Of a DNA stretch of 32,663 nt, positions 1-6,959 are shown in pieces. The stretch is from an uncultured Sutterella sp. (GTDB lineage: Bacteria > Pseudomonadota > Gammaproteobacteria > Burkholderiales > Burkholderiaceae_F). The notes under the pieces are model-generated. The model was not told the DNA's origin, ran no database searches, and saw nothing but the letters and a program-made list of their open reading frames with translations. The first letter of the stretch is position 1. Each line of letters opens with the position of its first letter. A program made the position numbers and the translations under genes. The stretch covers positions 1-32,663 of the forward strand of contig CAAGAT010000033.1 of assembly GCA_900767875.1 (NCBI GenBank), read 5' to 3'.

Positions 1-357
1 GAAGTAAAATCAACCCGAGCGGGAAAATATTTTCAGTGAAAACAATGAGATAAAAATGAATTCGAGCGAACATTGACCTTAGTCAAGTTCGCTCTAGGAT
101 CTAGTTCGGGAGTTTGGGCACCGTGCGTCGATCCGGCCTGACTGTGGAGATCCACTGGGAAACTTTCCCGCCAAAAAGTGCCTTGGAAGCCTCGGAGACG
201 AATTTCAATTCGTTGATTTCAAAAGAAACATTTGGGGAGAAGAGCGAGAAGTGAGGCTGTTGGCAAATGGGTTGCTGTAGAGGATGCGATAATTTGTTCG
301 GCATCGAACAAATTATGCTATACTGTTCGCCATCGAACAATTTGTGGAGAGCCTCCG
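1..357. other. Palindrome-rich noncoding region upstream of the MarR gene
   Basis: No convincing gene is seen here. The stretch is clearly richer in A+T than the rest of the window. It holds several short inverted repeats: GAAAATATTTTC (23-34) overlapping TTTTCAGTGAAAA (30-42); a longer one at 64-94 with arms GAGCGAAC-TTGAC and GTCAA-GTTCGCTC around CTTA with one bulged A; GGGAAACTTTCCC (157-169); and ACGAAT-TTCA-ATTCGT (198-213). The 64-94 repeat could be the terminator stem of a gene to the left, but no T-run follows it. The others look like operators or small hairpins. Positions 289-339 hold the MarR operators, listed separately. Confidence 0.5.
289..339 (+). promoter_or_regulatory. Tandem MarR operators overlapping a sigma70 promoter
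   Basis: A perfect 12-bp-arm palindrome lies at 289-316 (ATAATTTGTTCG, GCAT, CGAACAAATTAT). A second copy with 6-bp arms lies at 324-339 (TGTTCG, CCAT, CGAACA). The centres are 29 bp apart, about three helical turns, so two dimers would sit on one face. TATACT (319-324) is a plausible -10 and is touched by the second site, while the first site covers the -35 zone. This is the usual arrangement for autorepression by a MarR protein, and the MarR gene starts 19 nt downstream. That this protein binds these sites is inference. Confidence 0.8.
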
Positions 358-837
358 ATGGCTGAAGATCAACAGCAAACCCTTGTGCCGGTTCTGGCCG
401 GACTGCTTCTGGCGGGAACCAATACCTTCCTGGTCGATGAACTGAAAAAGCGCGGCATTGACGACATCATTCCGGCGCACGGCAGTCTGCTCGTGCACCT
501 GTTCGGCGGCAATGCGCTCACGCTCACGGAGCTGGCCGAACGGGCCCGCCGGACCAAGTCGACCGTCTCGGTGCTGGTGGGAAAGCTTGAAAAGGCCGGC
601 TACCTGTACCGCAAGCCCGATCCTCGGGACGGCCGCGTGATTTTGCTGCAGCTCACGACCAAGGGTGAGGGGGTTCAGGAGGCTTTCCTGCAAATCACAC
701 AGGAAATGCACCGCCGCATCGTCGAAGAGCTCGGGCAGCGTGAGCTGGCCGTTCTGGAGGCGCTGCTGGCCAAGTGCGTGCAGGTTTTTGATCCTCAGCT
801 CGAAGATGAGTTCTCCGGACCCATGGCCAACGCCTAA
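358..837 (+). CDS. MarR-family transcriptional regulator
   Basis: A 159-residue protein of normal MarR length. The winged helix-turn-helix spans about residues 38-100, with the recognition helix near 66-80 and the wing marked by DPRDGR (88-93), the family's conserved D-x-R motif. The flanking helices at both ends would form the dimer interface. MarR proteins bind palindromic operators as dimers and usually release DNA on binding a small ligand or on cysteine oxidation; here the only cysteine is C140. The ATG at 358 is chosen because the operator and promoter occupy the in-frame sequence before it and GGAGAG lies upstream. The gene is followed 24 nt later by a broken cupin gene, probably its main target along with itself. 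The effector cannot be read from the sequence. Confidence 0.9.
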   Translation: MAEDQQQTLVPVLAGLLLAGTNTFLVDELKKRGIDDIIPAHGSLLVHLFGGNALTLTELAERARRTKSTVSVLVGKLEKAGYLYRKPDPRDGRVILLQLTTKGEGVQEAFLQITQEMHRRIVEELGQRELAVLEALLAKCVQVFDPQLEDEFSGPMANA

Positions 838-861
838 TTCAAGTTTTTTGGGAGAAAAACA

Positions 862-1242
862 ATGACTGAAAATTTCAAACTCGTGTCCGTTGGTGAGGCG
901 CCCCACACCGAACTGCACGATTAGCTCGGTCTGACCGGCTGCGAAGTGTCGATCAACCGTCTGCCCGCGGGCGCCGCCGTTCCGTTTGTGCATAGCCACA
1001 AGCAAAACGAAGAGCTCTACGGCGTTCTCGAAGGCAGCGGCGAAATCTGGGTGGACGGCACCGTGTACCCGATCAAGGCGGGCGACTGGATTCGCGTGAG
1101 CCCGGCGGGCCGCCGCGCCATTCGTGCGGCGCAAAAGGAAGGCGTCGCCTTTATCTGCGTGCAGACCAAGCAGGGCAGCCTTGAGGGCCACACCATGCAA
1201 GGCGGCGTGATGTGCGAGGACAAGGCTCCTTGGCACAAGTAA
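862..1242 (+). pseudogene. Small cupin-domain gene interrupted by an amber codon
   Basis: Reading from ATG 862, preceded by GGGAG, the frame runs 20 codons, meets TAG at 922-924, then continues open to TAA at 1240-1242. The sequence on both sides belongs to one single-domain cupin of about 126 residues: PFVHSHKQNEE carries the metal-binding His/Glu cluster, followed by VLEGSGEIWVDG and GDWIRVSP. The stop falls in HD-stop-LGLTG, where I recall relatives usually having lysine, so AAG or AAA to TAG is the simplest origin. Possible outcomes are a recent pseudogene, restart at GTG 946 giving 98 residues that keep the cupin core, amber suppression, or a sequencing error. The lack of any further damage argues that the change is recent or tolerated. 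It follows marR in an apparent operon. Confidence 0.75.
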
Positions 1243-1264
1243 CGGGGCCTGAAAAGCGCGTCTG

Positions 1265-1306
1265 AAAAAACGAACGGAACCGATCCGGCAAGGATGGTCC
1301 CGTTTG
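1265..1306. terminator. Bidirectional terminator between cupin gene and CorC-like gene
   Basis: Arms CGAACGG (1271-1277) and CCGTTTG (1300-1306) enclose a further stem ACC-ATCC / GGAT-GGT. The A-run at 1265-1270 becomes a T-run when read on the minus strand, so the structure best terminates the minus-strand gene ending at 1322. It can also serve the cupin gene. Confidence 0.6.
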
Positions 1307-1321
1307 TTCTCGGAAGGGGGC

Positions 1322-2632
1322 TTAAGCGGCTCCCTTTTTGTTGATATCCGACAGACGGCTCACGAGCACCTGGTCGATCTTGTTGGCGTCCACGTCGATG
1401 ACTTCAAAGCGGTAGCCGCTCCAGTCGAAGCGGTCGGTGCGCTTGGGAATCTTGCGCAGCATGTACATCATGAAACCGGCCACCGTCTCGTAGTTTTGCG
1501 AGTCGGGCAACTCATCGAGGTCGAGCGTGTACACGAGGTCCACCGTGGGCGTGGCCCCGTCCACGAGCCAGCTGTGATCGTCGCGCTCAATGATCTGGCT
1601 TTCCTCGGGCGTGAGCACGAGCTCGCCCATCACCGTGCTCATCACGTCCTTGAGCGTGACGATGCCCACCACCAAGGCGTATTCGTTGAGCACCACGGCA
1701 AAGTCGCCGCGCGAGCGCTGGAACATTTCGAGCAGCTCCGAGAGCGTGAGCGTGTCGGGGATGAACTGCACGGGCTGCACGAGCCCCTGCTCGGTGATCG
1801 AAATGGGTTTACCCTCGAGCAGGCGCCGCAGCACGTCCTTGCTGTCGATAAAGCCGATGACGTGATCGATGTCGCCGTCGCAGACCAAAAAGTAGTTGTG
1901 CGGGTTCTGGCTGATTTGCTTGCGCACGTCCGCTTCGCTTTCATCGAGCGTGAAGTACACGATGGATTCGCGGGCGGTCATGGCGGTCGTGACCGGCCGG
2001 TTTTCCATGTTGAACACGTTTTCGATCACGGCTTGTTCGGTCGGGGCGATGATGCCCTGATCGCTCCCGGCGCTCACCGTAGCGAGAATGTCGTCGGACG
2101 TGAGCTTTTCCTTGGGCACGAGCGGCACGTTAAAGAGCTTCAACAGGGCGTTGGCCACGTTGTCGAACACCCAGACGAAGGGACTCAGGACCAGACCGAT
2201 CACGTGCATGGGCACGGACACGAGAATGGCGTTGCGCTCGGGGTTGTTCATCGCCAGGCGCTTGGGCAGCAGATCCGAGAGTAGCACCACGGCGCAGGTG
2301 ATGAGCAAAAAGGAGCACACGAAGCCGAGCTGCGCGGCGCTCTCGGGCGAGAGAAAATATTCGAAGGCGGTGGCAAAGTAGGGCGAAAAGGCCGATTCGC
2401 CAACGATACCGCCCATGATGGCGGCCATGTTGTTGCCGATCTGAATGACCGAGAAGTAGCGGCCGGGATTTTCCTTGGTCCGCAGGGTTCGGGAGGCGCC
2501 CCGTACGTGCTCTTCGGCCATGGCGCGCAGGCGCAGCTTGCGGGCCGCGGCCAGACTGATTTCGGCAAAGGAAAAGAACCCGCCGACGCACACGAGAAGC
2601 AAAAGGCAGAAAAGCTGAGCGCCCAACGACAT
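1322..2632 (-). CDS. CNNM/CBS/CorC_HlyC-domain inner membrane protein
   Basis: A 436-residue protein with the full UPF0053/CNNM layout. An N-terminal membrane domain (about 1-195) has hydrophobic segments near 5-25, 65-80, 101-120 and 135-160. A CBS pair follows (about 212-272 and 280-335, with NYFLVCDG and FAVVLNEY), then a C-terminal CorC_HlyC domain (about 350-430). Relatives such as E. coli YtfL and the CorB/CorC group are linked to Mg2+ or other cation export, or to diamine tolerance; the substrate cannot be decided here. The ATG at 2632 is preceded on the minus strand by AGGGG. The gene stands alone, facing away from the ABC transporter genes. 'Hemolysin-like' is an older label for this family and is not evidence of toxin activity. 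Confidence 0.88.
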   Translation of the reverse strand: MSLGAQLFCLLLLVCVGGFFSFAEISLAAARKLRLRAMAEEHVRGASRTLRTKENPGRYFSVIQIGNNMAAIMGGIVGESAFSPYFATAFEYFLSPESAAQLGFVCSFLLITCAVVLLSDLLPKRLAMNNPERNAILVSVPMHVIGLVLSPFVWVFDNVANALLKLFNVPLVPKEKLTSDDILATVSAGSDQGIIAPTEQAVIENVFNMENRPVTTAMTARESIVYFTLDESEADVRKQISQNPHNYFLVCDGDIDHVIGFIDSKDVLRRLLEGKPISITEQGLVQPVQFIPDTLTLSELLEMFQRSRGDFAVVLNEYALVVGIVTLKDVMSTVMGELVLTPEESQIIERDDHSWLVDGATPTVDLVYTLDLDELPDSQNYETVAGFMMYMLRKIPKRTDRFDWSGYRFEVIDVDANKIDQVLVSRLSDINKKGAA

Positions 2633-2924
2633 AAAACCCCTAATAAATCAACAATCTTGGGCATTTTACCCGAGGCCATGCACGCGCGTTTGCTCAACCG
2701 CGGACAAACTCCGAGAACAAGGGTCCCTCGGGCAAAGTGCTCAGATGGGTTGACCTTGGCCAAAACAGGGAAAATCTGCACTCAAACCATTTGGAGAGCC
2801 CCTCGGGCCGCGGCTAAACTTCTCGAGCTCGGGCGCGGGGTCGGCCGCCCCGGTGGCAACGGTTTTTTCACACACAGGCGCACCTGATCCAAACACGAAC
2901 GGGTGGCCGCACAGGGAGATAGTT

Positions 2925-3941
2925 ATGTACGTAAAGACGTTGTGTGCCATGGGCGCCATGCTGGCCTTTTGCTCGGCCGCTTCCGCCGGCCCCGTTTTGG
3001 ATGCGGTCAAGGCCCGCGGTCAGGTGATCTGCGGCGTGAACACGGCCGCCCCGGGTTTTGCCGCTGCCGACAGCAAGGGCAACTGGACGGGTCTGGACGT
3101 CGATACGTGCCGCGCCGTGGCCGCCGCCGTTCTCGGCGACGCCTCCAAGGTCAAGTTCGTGCCGCTTTCCTCGCCGCAGCGCTTCACGGCCCTGCAGTCG
3201 GGCGAAATCGACATTCTGTCGCGCAACACCACCTGGACGCTGACGCGTGACGCGAGCCAGGGCGCCGTCTTTGCCGCCATCAACTACTACGACGGCCAGG
3301 GCTTCATGGTTCCCAAGAAGCTCGGCGTCAAGAGCGCCACGCAGCTCAACGGCGCCACCGTGTGCCTGCAGTCGGGCACGAGCTCCGTGCAGGCCATGGC
3401 CGACTACTTTGCCGCGCACAACATGAAGTACAAGCCCGTGATGTTCGACACGACCGAAGCCACGCAGGGCGCCTTCATTTCCGGCCGCTGCCAGGTCTAC
3501 ACGACCGACATGAGCGATCTGGCCGGCGCCCGTACGCGCGCCCGCAATCCGCAGGACTTCGAAATCCTGCCCGAAACCATTTCCAAGGAACCGCTCGGCC
3601 CGTCCGTGCGCCGCGGTGACGACGAATGGTTCCAGATCGTGCGCTGGTCCTTCTACGCGATGGTCGAAGCCGAAGAAAACGGCATCACCAAGGCCAACGT
3701 CGATCAGATGCGCGCCACGAGCAAGGTGCCGCAGGTCAAGCGCCTCGTGGGCGCCGGCGACGATATGGGCAAACTGCTTGGCCTGGATAAGGACTGGAGC
3801 TACCGCATCATCAAGCAGGTGGGCAACTACGGCGAAAGCTGGACGGCCAACTTCGGTCCGGACACCAAGCTCAATCTACCCCGCGGCCTGAATAAGCTCT
3901 GGACCCAGGGCGGCGTGATGTACGTGCCCCCGATCCGCTAA
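2925..3941 (+). CDS. aapJ: Periplasmic polar/general L-amino acid binding protein of an ABC transporter
   Basis: A 338-residue solute-binding protein (family 3) close to AapJ of general L-amino acid transporters. The first 21 residues are a Sec signal peptide with likely cleavage after ASA. The mature protein begins GPVLDAVKARGQVICGVN, and the family features GLDVDTCRAVAAAV, SGEIDILSRNTTWT and LQSGTSS are visible. It would capture amino acids in the periplasm and deliver them to the permeases encoded next. The ATG at 2925 is chosen over upstream in-frame starts because it begins the signal peptide and has AGGGAG 8-9 nt upstream. A stem-loop at 4002-4038 separates it from the permeases, an arrangement that often lets the binding protein be made in excess. 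Confidence 0.92.
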   Translation: MYVKTLCAMGAMLAFCSAASAGPVLDAVKARGQVICGVNTAAPGFAAADSKGNWTGLDVDTCRAVAAAVLGDASKVKFVPLSSPQRFTALQSGEIDILSRNTTWTLTRDASQGAVFAAINYYDGQGFMVPKKLGVKSATQLNGATVCLQSGTSSVQAMADYFAAHNMKYKPVMFDTTEATQGAFISGRCQVYTTDMSDLAGARTRARNPQDFEILPETISKEPLGPSVRRGDDEWFQIVRWSFYAMVEAEENGITKANVDQMRATSKVPQVKRLVGAGDDMGKLLGLDKDWSYRIIKQVGNYGESWTANFGPDTKLNLPRGLNKLWTQGGVMYVPPIR

Positions 3942-4001
3942 GCGCGCCTGAAAACGCCATCGGCGGTGCGCGAGCCCTTGCGGGCCTTGCGCCGCCTACG
4001 A

Positions 4002-4038
4002 GCCGCGGCAGAAGTCTTTCGTCGAGACCTGCCGCGGC
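4002..4038 (+). terminator. Intra-operon hairpin after the binding protein gene
   Basis: Perfect 10-bp arms GCCGCGGCAG (4002-4011) and CTGCCGCGGC (4029-4038) are followed by ATTTCTAT. A weaker GC-rich repeat precedes it at about 3961-3996. With only a poor T-run it more likely acts as an attenuator or 3'-end stabiliser of the aapJ message than as a full stop; this is inference. Confidence 0.6.
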
Positions 4039-4102
4039 ATTTCTATCTAAAATCCATGTTTTTAAACGTGGTTTGACCGCCCGAGCGACGGAAACAAGAA
4101 AG

Positions 4103-5269
4103 ATGCAAAACGAAGCGCAGCGCGGAGATGCCGCCTACCGGCGACGCGAACAGACCAGACGCCGCCGACAGTGGGGAATTCAGGTGGTGGTGCTCGCCGC
4201 CCTGGTGGCCGTCGTGTGGCTGTTGGCGCACAATGTCTCGAGCAACCTGGCCGAGCGCAGCATCCGCAGCGGTTTTGAGTTTTTAAAGGGTGCCGCCAAC
4301 TTTGAAATCGGCGAGGTGCTCATCCCCTTTGACTCGGGCAAGCCGGTCTGGCTCGCGTTTTTAAACGGCGTGCTCAATACGATTCGCGTGGCCGCGCTGG
4401 CCATCGTCACCTCCATGGTGCTCGGGGCGGTCGTGGGCATCATGCGCCTGTCGCACCACCCGATTCTGCGGCTTCTGGGCACGGCGCACGTCGAGGTCTA
4501 CCGCAACATCCCGCTCATCATTCAGCTTTTTGCCGTCTACATGCTCATCACCGAGCTGTTGCCGGCAAGCACCGAGCCACTGCACGCGGGCTCGTGGGCG
4601 CTTCTTTCCAAGGCCGGCCTGCAGTTTGCCGTGCCGCAGCAAACGGGGCTGGCGGCCATGGCCGCCCTCATCGCAGGCGTTCTGACCGCGCTTTTGGTGC
4701 GTGAAAAGGAGCGGCGGCGACTCACGGATCTCGTCGCCGGCCTCATCGGGCTGGCGGCGGGCGTACTCGTCGCCCTGATCGTCTGGTTCGTCTTCGGCTT
4801 TTACGGCGGCTGGAGCAAGCCCGTGGTTTCGGGCTTCATGATCGAAGGCGGTACGGCCCTGTCGCCCGAATTTCTGGCGCTCTGGCTCGGGCTGACGTTC
4901 TTTACCTCGGCGGCCATCGCCGAGATCGTGAGAGCCGGCGTGCTGGCCGTGCGCCAGGGGCAGTGGAACGCGGGTCTGGCCCTGGGTCTGACGCGCACGC
5001 AGGTCATCAGCTACATCGTCTTTCCGCAGTCGATGCGCCTGGCCATTCCGCCGTTGACGAGCCAATTCATGAACCTGACGAAGAATTCGTCGCTGGCCGT
5101 CGTGATCGGCTACCCGGACATCGTGGCCATCGGCAACTCCTCGATCAACATCACCGGGCAGGCCCTGGAAGTGATCGTGATCATCATGGCCGTGTACCTG
5201 TTCTTGAACCTTGTCATCAGCCTGCTGATGAACGCCCTCAACACGCGCGTCATGCGCTCGCCCCGATAA
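4103..5269 (+). CDS. aapQ: Amino acid ABC transporter permease, AapQ-type
   Basis: A 388-residue membrane protein of the HisMQ/BPD_transp_1 family, with the longer length typical of AapQ rather than the roughly 220 residues of HisQ. A basic N-terminus (YRRREQTRRRRQ) precedes the first membrane helix. The segment NGVLNTIRVA opens the permease domain. The cytoplasmic EAA-type loop, AGVLAVRQGQWNAGLALGLT followed by IVFPQSMRLAIPP, is the docking surface for the ATPase. The ATG at 4103 has AAGAAAG directly upstream. Ten nucleotides separate it from the second permease. It should form a heterodimeric pore with that protein in the inner membrane. Confidence 0.9.
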   Translation: MQNEAQRGDAAYRRREQTRRRRQWGIQVVVLAALVAVVWLLAHNVSSNLAERSIRSGFEFLKGAANFEIGEVLIPFDSGKPVWLAFLNGVLNTIRVAALAIVTSMVLGAVVGIMRLSHHPILRLLGTAHVEVYRNIPLIIQLFAVYMLITELLPASTEPLHAGSWALLSKAGLQFAVPQQTGLAAMAALIAGVLTALLVREKERRRLTDLVAGLIGLAAGVLVALIVWFVFGFYGGWSKPVVSGFMIEGGTALSPEFLALWLGLTFFTSAAIAEIVRAGVLAVRQGQWNAGLALGLTRTQVISYIVFPQSMRLAIPPLTSQFMNLTKNSSLAVVIGYPDIVAIGNSSINITGQALEVIVIIMAVYLFLNLVISLLMNALNTRVMRSPR

Positions 5270-5279
5270 GGAGACAAAC

Positions 5280-6365
5280 ATGCGTGAAACTCCGACGGGA
5301 CTGAAGAAAACGGCGTTTGACGTCATTCGCGAACGCTTCTTTTACTCGAACCAGGCAACGGGCATCACGGTCGTGGCCTGCTTCGTGCTCGCACTCATTT
5401 TCTGGCGCCTCATCGACTGGGCGGTGATCGAAGCCGTCTTTCGCGCCGATCCCAACGCCTGCTATCGGGCCGGGGGCGCCTGCTGGGGCTTTGTGACCGA
5501 AAAGTGGCGTCTGATCATCTTCGGGCGCTTTCCCTACGACGAGCAGTGGCGCCCGGCCGTGGCCACCGCCGCCATCGTGCTCATGCTCGTGGCCTCGGCC
5601 TGCCCGCGCTTTTGGAACCGCAAAGGCTCCCGGTTGTTGGCCGCGGGTTGGACGGTGGCCTTCGCCGTCTTTTTCGGCCTGATGTACGGCGGCTTGGCCG
5701 GCTTGTCGGCCGTGCCCACCGACAGCTGGGGCGGTCTGCCTCTGACGGTGATCCTCACGCTGCTGGGCATCGGCATTTCCACGCCGATCGGCATCCTGCT
5801 CGCGCTCGGGCGGCGCAGCAATCTGAGCGTGCTGCGCGTGCTGTCCACGGGCTATATCGAGCTTGTGCGCGGCGTGCCGCTCATCACGGTGCTTTTTGTG
5901 GCCAGCTTCGTCTTTCCGCTGCTGCTGCCGAGCGGCGTGCGCATCGACCCGTTCTGGCGCGTGGCCGGCGGCATCATCCTCTTTCAGGCCGCCTACATGG
6001 CCGAGACGGTACGCGGCGGTCTGCAGACCGTGCCGGCCGGGCAGTTCCTGGCGGCCGATTCGCTGGGCCTGAGCGTGGCGCAGCGCTACATCTACGTTAT
6101 TCTTCCGCAGGCGCTCGTGGCCGTGATTCCGGCCTTCGTCAACAATCTGCTCTCGATGTTCATGGACACGTCCCTAGTGACGGTCGTGTCGATGTTCGAC
6201 CTCACGGGCAGCCTGCAGCTGGCCCTGGGCGACGCCAACTGGCGTGATTTCTTCCGCGAAGGCTACATCTTCGTGGCGGCCATCTACTTCGTGTGCTCGT
6301 TTGTGATGAGCCGCTACAGTCAGTGGCTGGAAACGCGGATCGGAGCGGGCGCCAAAACCCGATAA
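5280..6365 (+). CDS. aapM: Amino acid ABC transporter permease, AapM-type
   Basis: A 361-residue membrane protein, partner of the preceding permease. Several hydrophobic helices lie in the N-terminal third, including VVACFVLALIFWRLI. The permease domain contains GLPLTVILTLLGIGIS, YIELVRGVPLITVLF and an EAA-type loop (GGLQTVPAGQFLAADSLGLS, then ILPQALVAVIPA). The start at 5280 has a strong AAGGAG. AapM is normally followed at once by the ATPase gene aapP, but here the next gene, 7 nt later, encodes an SRPBCC protein and no ATPase is present in the window. The transporter must use an ATPase encoded elsewhere or be non-functional. Confidence 0.9.
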   Translation: MRETPTGLKKTAFDVIRERFFYSNQATGITVVACFVLALIFWRLIDWAVIEAVFRADPNACYRAGGACWGFVTEKWRLIIFGRFPYDEQWRPAVATAAIVLMLVASACPRFWNRKGSRLLAAGWTVAFAVFFGLMYGGLAGLSAVPTDSWGGLPLTVILTLLGIGISTPIGILLALGRRSNLSVLRVLSTGYIELVRGVPLITVLFVASFVFPLLLPSGVRIDPFWRVAGGIILFQAAYMAETVRGGLQTVPAGQFLAADSLGLSVAQRYIYVILPQALVAVIPAFVNNLLSMFMDTSLVTVVSMFDLTGSLQLALGDANWRDFFREGYIFVAAIYFVCSFVMSRYSQWLETRIGAGAKTR

Positions 6366-6372
6366 GGATAAA

Positions 6373-6873
6373 ATGGCGGAAAACAGCAAACCCGGACGCC
6401 GTTCGGCGTCCATGAAAAAGCTCTACGAGCACACGCAGACGATCGACCGAAAGGCCGTGCCCGACATCACCGAAGAGGCGCTGTGGGCCGGTCTGATGCG
6501 CTTTGTGATGCACCCCGAGCAGTTCAACAAGCAAATCCGCGGCAGCGTCGTCAAGGCCGGGGCGGGCGATCGGCCCGACTGCGTCTACGAGCGCGTGATG
6601 GATTTCGGCGCGCATCACGTCAGCGACTGCGTGTATCTGAGCCGCGAGGCCAAGCGACTGGAGTTTCACGTGGCGGGCACCAAGGACTATTCCGACTCGC
6701 TGCTGTGCTTGCAGATTGCCGAGAACGAGCACGGAAACCTTTCGGTGACCTTTTCCTACTACGCCTCGAGCGAGCCCAAACTGCCCGCGCATATACGCCC
6801 CCTGCTGCATCAGGCCTGGGAGCAAAAGGACAAGGACATCCTCGAGCATCTGCTCCTGGAACCGGTGCCCTGA
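6373..6873 (+). CDS. AtaL-like (DUF1857) SRPBCC-superfamily protein
   Basis: A 166-residue soluble protein. After a short basic N-terminus (about 1-15), YEHTQTIDR starts a fold that matches the AtaL-like/DUF1857 pattern as I know it: EEALWAGLMRFVMHPEQFN, then alternating beta strands (VYERVMDFGAHHVSDCVYL, LEFHVAG, LSVTFSYYAS) and a C-terminal helix rich in Q, K, D and E. SRPBCC proteins form a deep hydrophobic ligand cavity; the ligand is unknown. The start at 6373 has AAGGATA and lies 7 nt after aapM, so it is almost certainly co-transcribed with the transporter. There is no signal peptide, so it is cytoplasmic. A terminator follows. Confidence 0.7.
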   Translation: MAENSKPGRRSASMKKLYEHTQTIDRKAVPDITEEALWAGLMRFVMHPEQFNKQIRGSVVKAGAGDRPDCVYERVMDFGAHHVSDCVYLSREAKRLEFHVAGTKDYSDSLLCLQIAENEHGNLSVTFSYYASSEPKLPAHIRPLLHQAWEQKDKDILEHLLLEPVP

Positions 6874-6900
6874 CGGCTTACCCCACCTTTCATTGAACCG

Positions 6901-6948
6901 GCCGACGCGCAGGCCCAAGACGAGTCGGCGCGCTGGCGTTTTTGTTTT
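6901..6948 (+). terminator. Rho-independent terminator after the transporter operon
   Basis: GCCGACGCGC (6901-6910) can pair with GCGCGCTGGC (6928-6937) with a two-base internal mismatch. A nearly unbroken T-run (6939-6948) follows. The structure ends only 12 nt before the tex start codon. Confidence 0.65.
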
Positions 6949-6959
6949 CTCACGGACAC

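Noticed and set aside
922..924. TAG as pyrrolysine
   Set aside because: Nothing in the window suggests pyrrolysine machinery, and cupins of this kind do not use it; lysine-to-stop mutation is simpler.
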